From the NCBI GenBank assembly GCA_964446585.1, contig CAYUPI010000012.1, positions 62,001 through 126,000 on the forward strand: a stretch of 64,000 bases of DNA. The letters are read 5' to 3'. A model generated the notes under the pieces. The model was not told the DNA's origin. It saw nothing but the letters and a program-made list of their open reading frames with translations, and ran no database searches. This document shows positions 34,401 through 43,363 of the stretch, in pieces. The stretch comes from CAYUPI01 sp964446585. Its GTDB lineage: Bacteria; Verrucomicrobiota; Verrucomicrobiia; Limisphaerales; UBA8199. The translations under genes were made by a program, and so were the position numbers. Position 1 is the first letter of the stretch, and every line of letters starts with the position of its first letter.

Positions 34401-36786
34401 CGATGCCAGCGGCACCAATCTGTTTACTTATACTCAGGGTAATCAGCTCCTTACAGAGGATGGTCCGTTTGCGAATGATGTTGTAAGCAACACCTATCTC
34501 AATCGATTGCGGACAGGTCTAAGCCTCCAACAGCCGGTCGGCTCCTGGACCAACGGTTTTGGTTACGATGCCGCCAAGCGATTGACGAACGTCACCTCGC
34601 AAGCCGGGTCGTTCACGAACGAATATTTTTCAGGGGTCGCTGGTCTCTCGGGTTATTCCTCCAAGCTCGTCAGGCGGCTGCTACTGCCGAATCTATCGAT
34701 TATCACCAATAACTACGATTCGGTCGGCCGCCTGCTTGAGACCTCGCTCAGAACGAGCACCGGCACGTTGCTGGATTCTGCAACTTACGGCTATAGTAGC
34801 GCCAACCAGCGCACGGCGTTCACCAACGCTGCTGGCGCCTATTACCAGTACACCTATGATAATATCAGCCAATTAACGGTCGCTGACAGCTCGGTGAACA
34901 GTGAAGACCGTGGTTATCTTTATGATGCAGCCTGGAATTTGAACTGGCGCACAAATAATGGAAGCACGCTCGCCTTAACCGTGGACGCCAAGAACCAGTT
35001 GAGCACTACCGCGACCACCAATCGTTTCAATTACGACGGCAACGGTAGCCTGGGTTCGATCACCAATGCCTTTTCGAATCAGACACTCTATAACTACGAT
35101 GACGAGAACCGGCTGATAAGCTGGTATTGGTACACCAATGGAGCTGGTTCCGGCGGGAATCCTTCGACTGCGGATGACCTGCGAAGCGAGTTTGTGTATG
35201 ACGGTTTGGGGCGCCTGCGAAAAAGAGTGGAGTACACCGCGAGTCTCATCTTTTTGCCTCATTGGGTCGCGACGGGCACGAACCTTTACATTTATGACGG
35301 CAATCGTGTCATTCAGGAGCGCCTTAATGTCAACCCGAGCGTCAGCTACACGCGCGGCAATGATTTGAGCGGTACGTTGGAAGGGGCCGGAGGGATTGGC
35401 GGTTTGCTCGCCCGCTCGCACGGGTATTCCGCTGCCAACGGCAACTTCAGTACCCACAATTATTACCACGCCGACGGCAACGGCAACATCACGTACATCG
35501 TCAACAGCAGCCAGGCCCTGGCTGCCAGTTATCGGTACGATCCGTTCGGAAACAAGATTTCCAGCAGCGGCACCTTGGCCAACGCCAACGTCTATCGATT
35601 CTCCAGCAAAGAAATTCACGCCGCCAGCAGCATGTACTATTACGGTTACCGCTTCTATGATCCGAATTTGCAGAGGTGGATTAACAGGGAGCCGTTGGGG
35701 GATCTCGGCCATCGAACGCAGACTGAGGTTGCGCCCTACACTAACCCATTCCAGATGGCAGCAGCCCTGAGGCCCGATCAAAGCCCGCTGTACGGCGACA
35801 TCATGGACCCTAACGCTTATCGCTTCATAGGTAACGATGCCGTCGACCAACAGGACTTCGATGGAAGGAAATCCTTACTCATCATCTGCGTTAGTGGGAC
35901 AGCGACTTTCTGCTCAGACGCAGTTATCTGCATAAGTGCTTTATCGAAAATTTGTTCAATGGGAGTCATCTGCAGCGCCGGCGTTGTTAGCATCTGCAGC
36001 GTAGTTGCTGTGGGTTGCAGCGTCAATATTGGTGCTTGCAGTGTCGCCGCTGCTTGTAGCCTCAGTGGGGGCTTCTGCAGCCTCGGTGCCGTCTGTAGCT
36101 TGAATTTTGGCCATTGCAGCCTCGCGGGCGCCTGCAGCCATAACGTAGGTCCCTGTAGTGCGGCCACAGGCATATGCAGTGGGAAGGGAAGTGGTCAGTG
36201 CAGCACGGCTGCGATTCAGTGCAGTTGCGGTAGCCGATGCCCGCCCCCAAAGCCTCCACCCCCGAATCCTCCACCTAAGGGAACTACCTTTTTTCCGACG
36301 GGAGATGAAGGTTGTCTCATTGCGAGAGGCGGCACCCAACTCCAAATAGTGGACTTGCAGCCAAAGCCAATTGAGAGGATTGGCATAGGAGATCGGATCG
36401 TAGTGATCTCAAGGGACTCGCTGGCCCCCGTCACCGTCAGAGTAAGCGGCTTGAGCGCGAGGGCAGGTGCGGAAGTCTGCGAAATCAGTACGACCGTTGG
36501 AGAGATAGTTGTCACACCTCAGACGTTTGTGCGGGAGAGAGGGCGGGGTCTCCTACCGGCCCGATCTCTTAAGGAAGGTGACACGTTGATTGGTGAAAAC
36601 CAGCAAAGCAGCGCTAAGATACTTGCAATCCGGACCTACGCCGGCTCTGGCGCCCATTACTACGTTCTAACAGAGCAAGAGAGCCCGGTCTACCTGGCGG
36701 TAGCTAGCGACAGCAAGTCTCAGTTTGTACAAGGGCTCTCGGTCTGGAACGCCGGGGTGGAACTTGCCCAATCCCAATGGAAGTAG
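31453..36786 (+). CDS. Rhs/YD-repeat protein with Cys-rich repeat and Hint-like C-terminus
   Basis: The 1777-residue protein has a signal peptide (VGLMLIALLLMARVAFPT), a Cys/Pro-rich stretch and a run of eleven glycines (about 59-69). WSVSEPFMNLKLEDRPLG opens the Rhs N-domain. YD repeats fill about 220-1370, and the core signature (DPFGNKISSSG, YYYGYRFYDPNLQRW) ends near 1472. Then come 19 cysteines in 118 residues (1479-1596) as CS-x4-6 repeats, a proline linker (PPPKPPPPNPPPKG) and a domain at about 1610-1766 that resembles Hint/intein folds: Cys 1621, a GDRIVV turn and VTPQTFVRERG. Only eleven residues follow VWN, so no toxin lies beyond Hint. A Cys-rich payload processed by Hint is possible. 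Confidence 0.82.
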   Translation: MKTTKISNRFKVGLMLIALLLMARVAFPTLVCDIGYVGCCWDNFDPPPCTSCPCPPGSGGGGGGGGGGGCNNCPASLAAAGGSPEWSVSEPFMNLKLEDRPLGNGYQPSRGPRVSFVLYYRQRGAVTEDPALFGVGKNWSCSLRAYVVPLSTPSGAVLLHRGGAGWVRYITGQTQVRDGSLMTATAAGYEIEYSDGGKDTFTNSFTASSGVTYYFMTSQSDAAGNTVIYTYSSNSGVVQLLTIADADGLTTTLTYANTTYPYQITKVTDPFGRYCQLRYDGQGYLTNIVDAVGISTLFTYDPGTLDPTGLQARRGWITTMTTPYGPTTFGYGGVDADSSTFSQGNNQINRYVQVTLPNGGHHLFLYRHDCSLILDQTYAPVPSTAPLANTLDNVDQRNRNSFHWDPLGYSHLSAVAGMNGDPNSLLPSDYRLARLRHWLIDPLTSGTSSTLSVERAPSMDGGGNNGMGNGQLVWYDYDGKPSGVNNEGGTNDLPSIVAQVLPDGTTRFTHYARGVHSEVTQEISTYSATNGAVALRTNTFIYAANDIDLKQQIGPQGEQVVSNYFAAGNVYHQPDARYDALNQPTVYTYNTDRQLTSAKTPGGLTTTNLYFASGTYANWLDKTIDLEISRTNSFTYAFGLVQTHTDERGLTVTNFWDNLIRLTGMTYPDGSSISNAYTALDLTGVKDRLGNWTRSGFNSVRQKIAETNANGVVTGYAYCDCGALLAITNAWNTAVQQVTTFQYDNAGNRTNTVAADGFSVTNWFNSLAQPIVTGDGWGYRWFYYNNQGLLTNVLNAVGNENVTLYDSEDRPVFVTDASGVTLTNTYDSLGRVKARKYPDGGTETFGYAAAGLIAYTNQIGASNFFALDVTGKRLFETNANNQLIQYNYDPSGNLTNLVDGKAQATRWNFDEYGRVTNKLDQAGVEVLRYKYDADGRLTNRWSAAKANTYYRYDPVGNLTDIVYPVSTNVAMSYDELNRLIRMVDASGTNLFTYTQGNQLLTEDGPFANDVVSNTYLNRLRTGLSLQQPVGSWTNGFGYDAAKRLTNVTSQAGSFTNEYFSGVAGLSGYSSKLVRRLLLPNLSIITNNYDSVGRLLETSLRTSTGTLLDSATYGYSSANQRTAFTNAAGAYYQYTYDNISQLTVADSSVNSEDRGYLYDAAWNLNWRTNNGSTLALTVDAKNQLSTTATTNRFNYDGNGSLGSITNAFSNQTLYNYDDENRLISWYWYTNGAGSGGNPSTADDLRSEFVYDGLGRLRKRVEYTASLIFLPHWVATGTNLYIYDGNRVIQERLNVNPSVSYTRGNDLSGTLEGAGGIGGLLARSHGYSAANGNFSTHNYYHADGNGNITYIVNSSQALAASYRYDPFGNKISSSGTLANANVYRFSSKEIHAASSMYYYGYRFYDPNLQRWINREPLGDLGHRTQTEVAPYTNPFQMAAALRPDQSPLYGDIMDPNAYRFIGNDAVDQQDFDGRKSLLIICVSGTATFCSDAVICISALSKICSMGVICSAGVVSICSVVAVGCSVNIGACSVAAACSLSGGFCSLGAVCSLNFGHCSLAGACSHNVGPCSAATGICSGKGSGQCSTAAIQCSCGSRCPPPKPPPPNPPPKGTTFFPTGDEGCLIARGGTQLQIVDLQPKPIERIGIGDRIVVISRDSLAPVTVRVSGLSARAGAEVCEISTTVGEIVVTPQTFVRERGRGLLPARSLKEGDTLIGENQQSSAKILAIRTYAGSGAHYYVLTEQESPVYLAVASDSKSQFVQGLSVWNAGVELAQSQWK
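35887..36240 (+). repeat. Coding repeat: CS-x(4-6) cysteine-rich array
   Basis: Residues 1479-1596 of the Rhs protein consist of units starting with Cys (mostly Cys-Ser) spaced 6, 7 or 8 residues apart, for example CSLSGGF, CSLGAV, CSLNFGH, CSLAGA. Pairs of units make a 13-14 residue period. The DNA shows a matching run of TGCAGC/TGTAGC words. Confidence 0.8.
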
Positions 36787-36796
36787 CGAGTTACGA

Positions 36797-37297
36797 ATGG
36801 ATTACCAATCCAAAGGGCGATTGCTAGGGATTCCCCTTCTCCACATAAGCCGAGGGGATGGCTTTGAGAAGCGCTGGACGGTTGGCTGGATCGCCTCTGG
36901 AGACATGGCGTGTGGTCTGCTGTGGGCGGACGGGCTCGTGGCCGTTGGCACAGTCAGTTGGGGCATGTTGTCGCTCGGCCTCGTGGCGGTGGGACCTTTT
37001 TGTGCGGGGGCCATGGTTTTCGCGGCTATCGGTTTTGGCGCGATTGCAGGGTGCGCCGTCGGCTGCGGGGGCTGGGTGCTCGCTGCGGCCGGGGTTGCCT
37101 TTGTCAATGGCTTCGGCCCGCACGTAATTACGTTCGGCGACATCCCTCTTGCCCCTTGGTTTAGCTCTTTTTGCAATTATTTCGAAAAATGGGGTGGGAT
37201 CCCTTTCATCGTAGCTGGGATTCTGGTTCTTTGCTGGAGGGATTTCCTGACCGCTGTAGTTAAGCGCCACCAGAAGGGTGCCGATGAGAAGTCATAG
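36797..37297 (+). CDS. Gly-rich repeat membrane-associated protein
   Basis: From ATG 36797 the product is 166 residues. It opens DYQSKGRLLGIPLLHIS, a start I recognise in a family of small bacterial proteins, and continues with repeated hydrophobic Gly-Ala units about seven residues long (GWIASGDMACG, GLVAVGTVSWG, LVAVGPFCAGA), which could be a small beta-solenoid or a membrane bundle. A hydrophobic C-terminal helix (FIVAGILVLCW) is followed by a basic tail. The gene follows the Rhs stop by ten bases, the immunity-gene position, but an immunity role is only an idea. It overlaps the next gene by 14 bases. Confidence 0.6.
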   Translation: MDYQSKGRLLGIPLLHISRGDGFEKRWTVGWIASGDMACGLLWADGLVAVGTVSWGMLSLGLVAVGPFCAGAMVFAAIGFGAIAGCAVGCGGWVLAAAGVAFVNGFGPHVITFGDIPLAPWFSSFCNYFEKWGGIPFIVAGILVLCWRDFLTAVVKRHQKGADEKS

Positions 37298-38210
37298 GCG
37301 CTCTCCTGAGGTTCCGCTCGTGCTGGCGCTATTTCTGGTGCCATGCTGGGCCGATATTGGCGTGTCCCAGGTCCAGACGTACTTCATTGCGTTGAAAGAG
37401 GTTCTTGACCAAACCGAGACGCCTCGTAGGCTGGGTTCGCCGACAACGAATACACTGGTTAGCCGGTGGCGCGCCATGAGCGGGACGCTCCACGTAGAGC
37501 AGACTGGTGGCAAGTCACCCTTGGAAAAGCGCATCACGTGGGGAGACCTTAACCTGAATTGCAGCATTCGACCGGGCCTCCAATCGCTAGTGCATAGCGA
37601 CGGGATGGTAGCGACCGTCCAACAAATAGCCGACGGGAAGCTCATGCAGGATTCCCGCATGTATCTGAGCAACGTGCTGGGTGCGATCGTCGTAAGCTTA
37701 GAGCCCGGTGGAGGCGTTTCCCGTGTTACCGGGTTGGAAGCAAATCGAAACCTACTAGGAGACAATCTGCTTCGAAACGTGATTTCACTTTGGGTAATGG
37801 TCGAGGAGGCAAGTAGGCTGCGAGGATTCGACGCCAAGCAGGGACTTACCCTGGACTCCCTGCTCCTACCGGGGCCAACTTATCTTAAATTGGGACTACA
37901 GGATTCTCTAGACGGCAATGCACGTCGCATTCAAGGAAGGCAGGAATGGAGAGACCAATGGAGACAGGAACCCGGCTTCCCCGGAGGGCCGAACGTGTCT
38001 GTCAAGATCGGTCATGCGATCATCGAAGCGGGCGGTGCGGTGGTCTCGAGCCCAGGCAATGAAGGAGTTGAACGAATTGTCCTGGAGCTCAGCGGGACTG
38101 CACGGCTGACGCGGGTGTCGGAGCGCCAGCGGCTGCGTACTAGCGAGCTCCAGGAAACAGAAGTAGAAGTTCGCAAATACACGATGCACCTTGCAATGGA
38201 ACGTCGCTGA
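37284..38210 (+). CDS. Secreted hypothetical protein
   Basis: ATG 37284 is preferred since AAGG is six bases upstream (308 residues). A signal peptide VPLVLALFLVPCWA ends near residue 24. The rest is beta-rich, with LHVEQTGGKSPLEKRITWGD and a long C-terminal strand region (ERIVLELSGTARLTRVSERQ). I do not recognise the family. Overlap with the preceding gene makes the two co-translated, and the membrane protein operon follows after 89 bases. Confidence 0.6.
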   Translation: MRSHRRSPEVPLVLALFLVPCWADIGVSQVQTYFIALKEVLDQTETPRRLGSPTTNTLVSRWRAMSGTLHVEQTGGKSPLEKRITWGDLNLNCSIRPGLQSLVHSDGMVATVQQIADGKLMQDSRMYLSNVLGAIVVSLEPGGGVSRVTGLEANRNLLGDNLLRNVISLWVMVEEASRLRGFDAKQGLTLDSLLLPGPTYLKLGLQDSLDGNARRIQGRQEWRDQWRQEPGFPGGPNVSVKIGHAIIEAGGAVVSSPGNEGVERIVLELSGTARLTRVSERQRLRTSELQETEVEVRKYTMHLAMERR

Positions 38211-38299
38211 TGCGGTATACTTTTGGAACCTTTTATGCGGAAAAAGCCCATGTAACGCGTCTCCGGGGCCAAATTAGGCCCTAGAAATTGCCTATACCC

Positions 38300-40900
38300 A
38301 TGGCCATTCCTCAACCCTCGAGCGCACGCAACAAGCGCACTTGGACGGCTGTCACGACCCCGCAGGGGTTTCGAACGCGTTTCCGCCAGTTTTTTGAAAT
38401 TCTTATAGGCTGGCGTACGGCGTTTAGGCCGTTTCTCAGAGAATTCGCCGCACAGGTTCTTTGGCTGAGCGTGCTGGCGGCAGCATTCAGAGGAATTGGC
38501 CCGCTTGCCTCGCTGACGGAGAACGCGATTCTCATCACCGCCGGGCTTGGCGCTTTCGTGCTGCTGGCCGCGCGGACCCTTTGGCGAGCCAATGACCTTT
38601 CTTCCTCCCTGCGCGTCGGATGCTTCGCCTTTGCCGTAGCGTGCGCGATATATGCGCTCGGCTGCAGCCCTACCGTCGAGCTACGCGGGGCGGTAGTAGC
38701 CACGCTTTTCCTTTTGGGAGTGCTCGCGTCAGGAACGAAAACCCATCTCCGGGCAAGTTGTTGGGCGGCTAGCACGGCACTTGTCCTCGCGGCAATACTT
38801 CTCATTTCAGTCTTCCCAAGCTTGTCCGTTTTTGCCACGGATTCTTTCGTAAGCTGGACGAGTGCCTGCGGACGCCTGTGGTTTAGCAAACCGACGCCGA
38901 CGGGGCCCTCCGCTGGTGGAGGCTTCCCTCTCGTCTGCACATTTGCACTGATGACGTCAGCTTGGATTCTGCGTCTGGCGAGCCCTCTGCGATTGGCCGC
39001 CTGCCTGAGTCTCGGCCTGATCGCCTCGGCCTTCGTCCTCCGGCACGAGTATTCTGGAGCAGTGATTTCCCATGGCCCTGCAGCAATGGCATTGCTGGCA
39101 AATCTGGAGACCATAATGTTTTCCGCCGTGGTCTGCGCCATCGTGCTGGGGCGGGCCAGAAACGGAACGATTCCCGGCGGCCTATCCAAATACCTCGTCG
39201 GCACGATCTCATGCTTGATCTTCGTCAGCTTATTCGTCGCAGCTCAGAAAAGCGCCTCTCCGCGCAGTCCTCGGCCATCGCGCATTTGGCTCTGGGGAAG
39301 GGATGGAACGTACTCAGCGCTGGATGCCACCACGATGAACCTTCCGGCTTTCGTTGACTGGCGCAGGCCCTCTACCAACTACGGTCTGGCGAATGGGGGT
39401 TTCTTTGGCATGCTCCCAGAATACATGCGACTCCTTGGGCACAAGACGGAAATCGGGGACACGAATCTCCAGAGTTTATCTCTCTCTCGTTGCGATATGC
39501 TTGTGATAATCAACCCGCTACATGACTGGCCTCCGGAGGATTGTTCGAAAGTCGAAGAGTTTGTAAGGAGTGGTGGCGCGTTGCTGGTTCTGGGAGATCA
39601 CACTGACTTTCTCGGCTCTCAGGCGTGCTTGAACCGCATCCTCGAATTCACGGGGATCCGATTTAATTTCGACTCAGGCTACCCGTTCCGAAAGAGCTGG
39701 CGCGACTGTATCAGTATGGGGCAAGACGCGATCACCGCCACAATTCGGGACGAGGTCCAGCTTCAAATCAGCATCGGCGCTACCCTCCAGGTCAAGGCAC
39801 CTGCCCAGCCCGTTGTTCGGGGGACCTACGGGTTTGGCGATCTGGGCAATTACGCTAACACGAATGGTGCGAACCTGGGCAATTACACTTTCGAGCTTGG
39901 TGAAACGCTTGGGGATGTCGTGCTTGTTGCCGCAGAGCGGCACGGCAAAGGCCGAGTTCTCGTTTTCGGAGACACAAGCTCGCTCCAGAATCTTGCGCTG
40001 GCGCGGAGCTTCTACCCTTTTACGCAGCGCTGCCTGGGGTGGCTTCTGGGTCCGTCAGTAATCACCTTGGCAGGAGTATGGCTCCTGCCGCTCGGAGTCA
40101 TAGCAGCGTTCTTATGCTGGCGCTGCGTTCCCTTGGGCTTGGTTGTAATCGGGATTGCTTGTGCCGGCGCGGGCCTGGCCTGCCGGCACGCTCATCTCGG
40201 GCACCCTGCTTACCCGGGCAGAGCGTCTGCTGGCCGGGCAATGGCGTGGCTCCCGACCTGCGTGGCGCCTGACGACGCTACCAAGGATCCGCATCTAGGA
40301 GGATCGCAGGCCGTAGCGAATTGCGCCGCGCGGGCCGGTTATCTTCCGATGTTCGTGGACCGGATTGTACCTGCTGAAGCAGCGCCCGGCGACCTCCTGT
40401 TCCTGACCAACCCGGCAAAGCCGATGACGCGAGCGGAGACGACGAGTGTCCTGCGATTCATCGAGCGTGGTGGAATTGTTATCTTGAACACGAGCTTCCA
40501 AGGGCAGAGGGCCTGCCAACCAATGCTAGATTGCTTCGGCATGAGGCTCGCCGATATCCCGCTTGGTCCAGTGCCAGTGAACCTGACGGACACGAACGCG
40601 CCGCAATTCGTGGAGGCGTGGCCAATCGCAGAGATCACCAATCAGACGGCCCGCGCCAAGGCTCACGTGGACGCCCGGTGGAAGGTTTTGTACGACTATC
40701 ATGGTCTTCCGGTAGTGGCGTCCGCCGATATTGGAAAGGGTTGCCTGGTGTTGATTGGGGACGGCAGGTTTTTCAACGAGGAGAACCTTGAAAGCGCGTT
40801 TGCCTACCGCTACGGTAATGTGACCTTTCTTCAGCGGTTGCTGGAAACAACTTCCAAACGACGAAAAGAGAATCTTCATGCAGGCACTTCCGCCAACTGA
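38300..40900 (+). CDS. Multi-pass membrane protein with GATase/DUF4350-like domains
   Basis: ATG 38300 is chosen over TTG 38288 (867 residues). The N-terminal third has about nine hydrophobic segments. Residues about 335-590 form a DUF4350/GATase-1-like soluble domain: RIWLWGRDG, the strand DMLVIINP, then VRSGGALLVLGDHTDFLG. Two to three membrane segments follow (about 590-640), then a second related Rossmann-like domain with RFIERGGIVILNTSFQ and GKGCLVLIGDGRFF. Such domains read as sensors or scaffolds of ABC-type or gliding systems (GldG-like), rarely as enzymes. The next gene has the same plan, so the two may be partners in one complex. The ligand is unknown. Confidence 0.62.
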   Translation: MAIPQPSSARNKRTWTAVTTPQGFRTRFRQFFEILIGWRTAFRPFLREFAAQVLWLSVLAAAFRGIGPLASLTENAILITAGLGAFVLLAARTLWRANDLSSSLRVGCFAFAVACAIYALGCSPTVELRGAVVATLFLLGVLASGTKTHLRASCWAASTALVLAAILLISVFPSLSVFATDSFVSWTSACGRLWFSKPTPTGPSAGGGFPLVCTFALMTSAWILRLASPLRLAACLSLGLIASAFVLRHEYSGAVISHGPAAMALLANLETIMFSAVVCAIVLGRARNGTIPGGLSKYLVGTISCLIFVSLFVAAQKSASPRSPRPSRIWLWGRDGTYSALDATTMNLPAFVDWRRPSTNYGLANGGFFGMLPEYMRLLGHKTEIGDTNLQSLSLSRCDMLVIINPLHDWPPEDCSKVEEFVRSGGALLVLGDHTDFLGSQACLNRILEFTGIRFNFDSGYPFRKSWRDCISMGQDAITATIRDEVQLQISIGATLQVKAPAQPVVRGTYGFGDLGNYANTNGANLGNYTFELGETLGDVVLVAAERHGKGRVLVFGDTSSLQNLALARSFYPFTQRCLGWLLGPSVITLAGVWLLPLGVIAAFLCWRCVPLGLVVIGIACAGAGLACRHAHLGHPAYPGRASAGRAMAWLPTCVAPDDATKDPHLGGSQAVANCAARAGYLPMFVDRIVPAEAAPGDLLFLTNPAKPMTRAETTSVLRFIERGGIVILNTSFQGQRACQPMLDCFGMRLADIPLGPVPVNLTDTNAPQFVEAWPIAEITNQTARAKAHVDARWKVLYDYHGLPVVASADIGKGCLVLIGDGRFFNEENLESAFAYRYGNVTFLQRLLETTSKRRKENLHAGTSAN

Positions 40901-43241
40901 CAATCTTCCTTTTCCCTCGGTCACCAGGCTCGAACGGGCTTTTTTGCCCGCGACATTCGCTGCCGTCGCAGTCCTGTCGCTTCCATACCACGGCAGGACC
41001 AGTGCGACTCTTGCCCTGATTGTGGCTGGCTTGGCCGTGGCGATATACCTAAGGGCATTCCTGGCCCATTTCTGGGGAACAGGCCGGGCTGGACTGCCGA
41101 TTTCACCTTTCGTGGTCACTCTCGATATTCTTGGCGTTTTGGCGATCGGCGCCGCTGCGGTCATCTGCGGCAGCTACGCATATCTGCTCCTGGCAAATGT
41201 TGTGGAGTTCTGCGATTCGCCCGCACGGCTATTGTGGTGTGCGTTGCGGTTTCTCGGCGAGCCCGTCGCTTACTCCGATGGAACGTTAACGCACTACGTC
41301 CAAGGAGCCGTTGTCAGATTTCGAGCCACGCTCTCCAGCTTGGGCATTGACGGCGTGCTGTACCTAATCGCCGCCACGACTGCACTGGAAAGTTTGTGCG
41401 GCGCCCTCCATTGGAAACGCTTCGCTTGGCTCTTCGGAGCCGGAATATTCGTAGTCCTGGTTCGCTTGTTTTGGAACTACGTTCTAAATCTGGAGCTCTA
41501 TTATGATCCAAACCTGCTGCGTGACTTGACGTACCATCCAATCTCAAAGGTGTCCGGGATCGCCGTCATGTCCCTTATCGCGGCGCCCGGTTCCGAACCT
41601 GGACCACTCCCGCATTTATTTACGTACCCGGCTGGCGCCGTTCGCGTTGCACGAGCACTCGGCGGACTGGCTCTGGCGACGGTGCTCGTCGCCATCGGGA
41701 CGGCCATGGTATGCTACCGCACGATGGGCGTGGAGAAGGGCAACCGCATTCTGATCGACGATTTGCACAGTCGCGACTGGGAGATAAGTGTCGGCAGCTT
41801 GAGTGTCCAAAGAACAAACGCTCAATCCCTGTACAGCTTCATTGCGACACGTCAACTACTTCAGCGCAAGGGCTATGCGGTATCCGTAAACACAAACGTG
41901 CAGCTAAACGCCATCGGACTCACCAACTGGGATGTGGTAGTTCTAAAGACACCTGCGCTGTCATACACTGACGCCGAGTGCCAAGCGATCCGCGACTATG
42001 TTCGCCACGGCGGTGGTCTTTGGGTGATCGGCGATCACACGGATCTTATGGGCATGACGAGTATCGCAAATCGCCTGCTCGCGCCCTGGGGGGTATCGTT
42101 CAACGCAGACGCCTGCAACGACTTGATGACAGGATATTTTTCGGAATACAAGCCGATATTTGGATGGCCCCATCCGTTAACGGCCGGTTTGCATCACCTC
42201 GGGTTCCTGACGAGTTGCAGCATCGAGTGCAGCACACCGTATTTCGAATCGGTCATACCGGGATACAACTTGCTGTCCGATCCTATTGATTATAGTGTGC
42301 CGAGCTTCTTTGGTGATATGACCTATGCATCCAGGAAGGCCGCAGGAGTGCTGAAGCAGTGCGTAGCATTGAGAATTCAGGCGGGTCGTGTTTTGGTGCT
42401 GGCCGACAGCACGCCCTTCTCCACTTTCTGCTTGTATGAGAACGGCCACGACGAGTTCACCTTGCGCTGCATTGATTACCTCCGACGCCGCAACGCAGAC
42501 CGTCAATGGACACGGCGGATTTTGCTTGCAGTGTGGATGGGCGTCGGCGTTTCGGCAGCCCATTTTGCTCGGCGGCGCCGGCGATGGAATCCGGCGCTTA
42601 TCGCATCAGCATTTGCTGGGGTTGTTGTAGGGCGGACTATTCTCTATGAGGCGTACGAATGGACATCGCGGTCCTACGAGCGCGCCGGACCCCCGCAAGA
42701 GGTGGTGTTCCTGGACAATGGCGTGCTGGCGCAATTTCCGCCGCCGATCGGCCTGCCAGACCTAGCGCCGGCGGTCACGTTCAACTCTCTGCGCATGCTT
42801 CCTTATGAACTAAACGTACCAAGCCGCCTTTGCCACGGGTTCGACGAGGTGAGCAAGACCACCAGGTTGTTAGTAGCCGTGTACCCAACCAAAAACTGGA
42901 GCCACCGGGAGGTGAGCAGAATAGCGCAGTTCGTCGAGTCTGGAGGAGCGTTGGTAGTTATCGACAGCCAGGCCAATGAGGAAAGCAGCGCCAACCAGCT
43001 CTTGGCCATCTCGCGGTCCCGGCTTCATGGCTTTCCATTAAGGTTTGCCAACGGGAATCAGAGTGCCGAGAAGGAAGGAGTCAGGATCTGGGAGAAGGCC
43101 CAGGGCAAAGGCCGGGTGGTATGCATATGTGACGGGGAACTGTTGAGCGACCAATGGCTCGGTAACCCGCTCAGCCCTGCGAACGAATGGCAACTGGAAA
43201 TGAAAGTCTGGTTGGCTGGCGTGTTCGCCAAGCTCTTATGA
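40878..43241 (+). CDS. Related membrane protein with GATase/DUF4350-like domains
   Basis: The 787-residue protein starts at ATG 40878 behind AAGAGAATCTTC and overlaps its neighbour by 23 bases. Its order equals that of the 38300 protein: N-terminal membrane segments (to about 285), then a soluble domain with NRILIDDLHSRDWE, WDVVVLKTPA and VRHGGGLWVIGDHTDLMG, two membrane segments near 540-590, and a last domain with VAVYPTKNWSHREV and FVESGGALVVIDSQ. The shared GDHTD motif supports a common ancestor. I infer a gene duplication and a heteromeric membrane complex. Function is unknown. Confidence 0.62.
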   Translation: MQALPPTDNLPFPSVTRLERAFLPATFAAVAVLSLPYHGRTSATLALIVAGLAVAIYLRAFLAHFWGTGRAGLPISPFVVTLDILGVLAIGAAAVICGSYAYLLLANVVEFCDSPARLLWCALRFLGEPVAYSDGTLTHYVQGAVVRFRATLSSLGIDGVLYLIAATTALESLCGALHWKRFAWLFGAGIFVVLVRLFWNYVLNLELYYDPNLLRDLTYHPISKVSGIAVMSLIAAPGSEPGPLPHLFTYPAGAVRVARALGGLALATVLVAIGTAMVCYRTMGVEKGNRILIDDLHSRDWEISVGSLSVQRTNAQSLYSFIATRQLLQRKGYAVSVNTNVQLNAIGLTNWDVVVLKTPALSYTDAECQAIRDYVRHGGGLWVIGDHTDLMGMTSIANRLLAPWGVSFNADACNDLMTGYFSEYKPIFGWPHPLTAGLHHLGFLTSCSIECSTPYFESVIPGYNLLSDPIDYSVPSFFGDMTYASRKAAGVLKQCVALRIQAGRVLVLADSTPFSTFCLYENGHDEFTLRCIDYLRRRNADRQWTRRILLAVWMGVGVSAAHFARRRRRWNPALIASAFAGVVVGRTILYEAYEWTSRSYERAGPPQEVVFLDNGVLAQFPPPIGLPDLAPAVTFNSLRMLPYELNVPSRLCHGFDEVSKTTRLLVAVYPTKNWSHREVSRIAQFVESGGALVVIDSQANEESSANQLLAISRSRLHGFPLRFANGNQSAEKEGVRIWEKAQGKGRVVCICDGELLSDQWLGNPLSPANEWQLEMKVWLAGVFAKLL

Positions 43242-43363
43242 ACAAGCGTATGTGGTCAGCGTCAACAGTCCTTAAGAATTGGACAGTTTGGAAAAGCCGC
43301 ACTACTGACAACCTCTCACAGGTTCGGTACCGGTGGACATCACGAGGATTTCAACAACCTGAT

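Noticed and set aside
34975..35850. A 291-codon open frame on the - strand inside the second Rhs gene
   Set aside because: It lies wholly opposite the Rhs YD repeats, where codon bias leaves long antisense frames open, and has no domain or ribosome binding site.
35887..36240. Possible CRISPR array in the TGCAGC-rich part of the Rhs gene
   Set aside because: The units are 18-24 bases with no constant repeat and no spacer structure; the periodicity is that of coding CS units.
38311..39204. A 297-codon open frame on the - strand inside the membrane protein gene
   Set aside because: It mirrors the GC-rich membrane segments of the + strand gene; composition is Arg/Ser/Ala-rich with no pattern.
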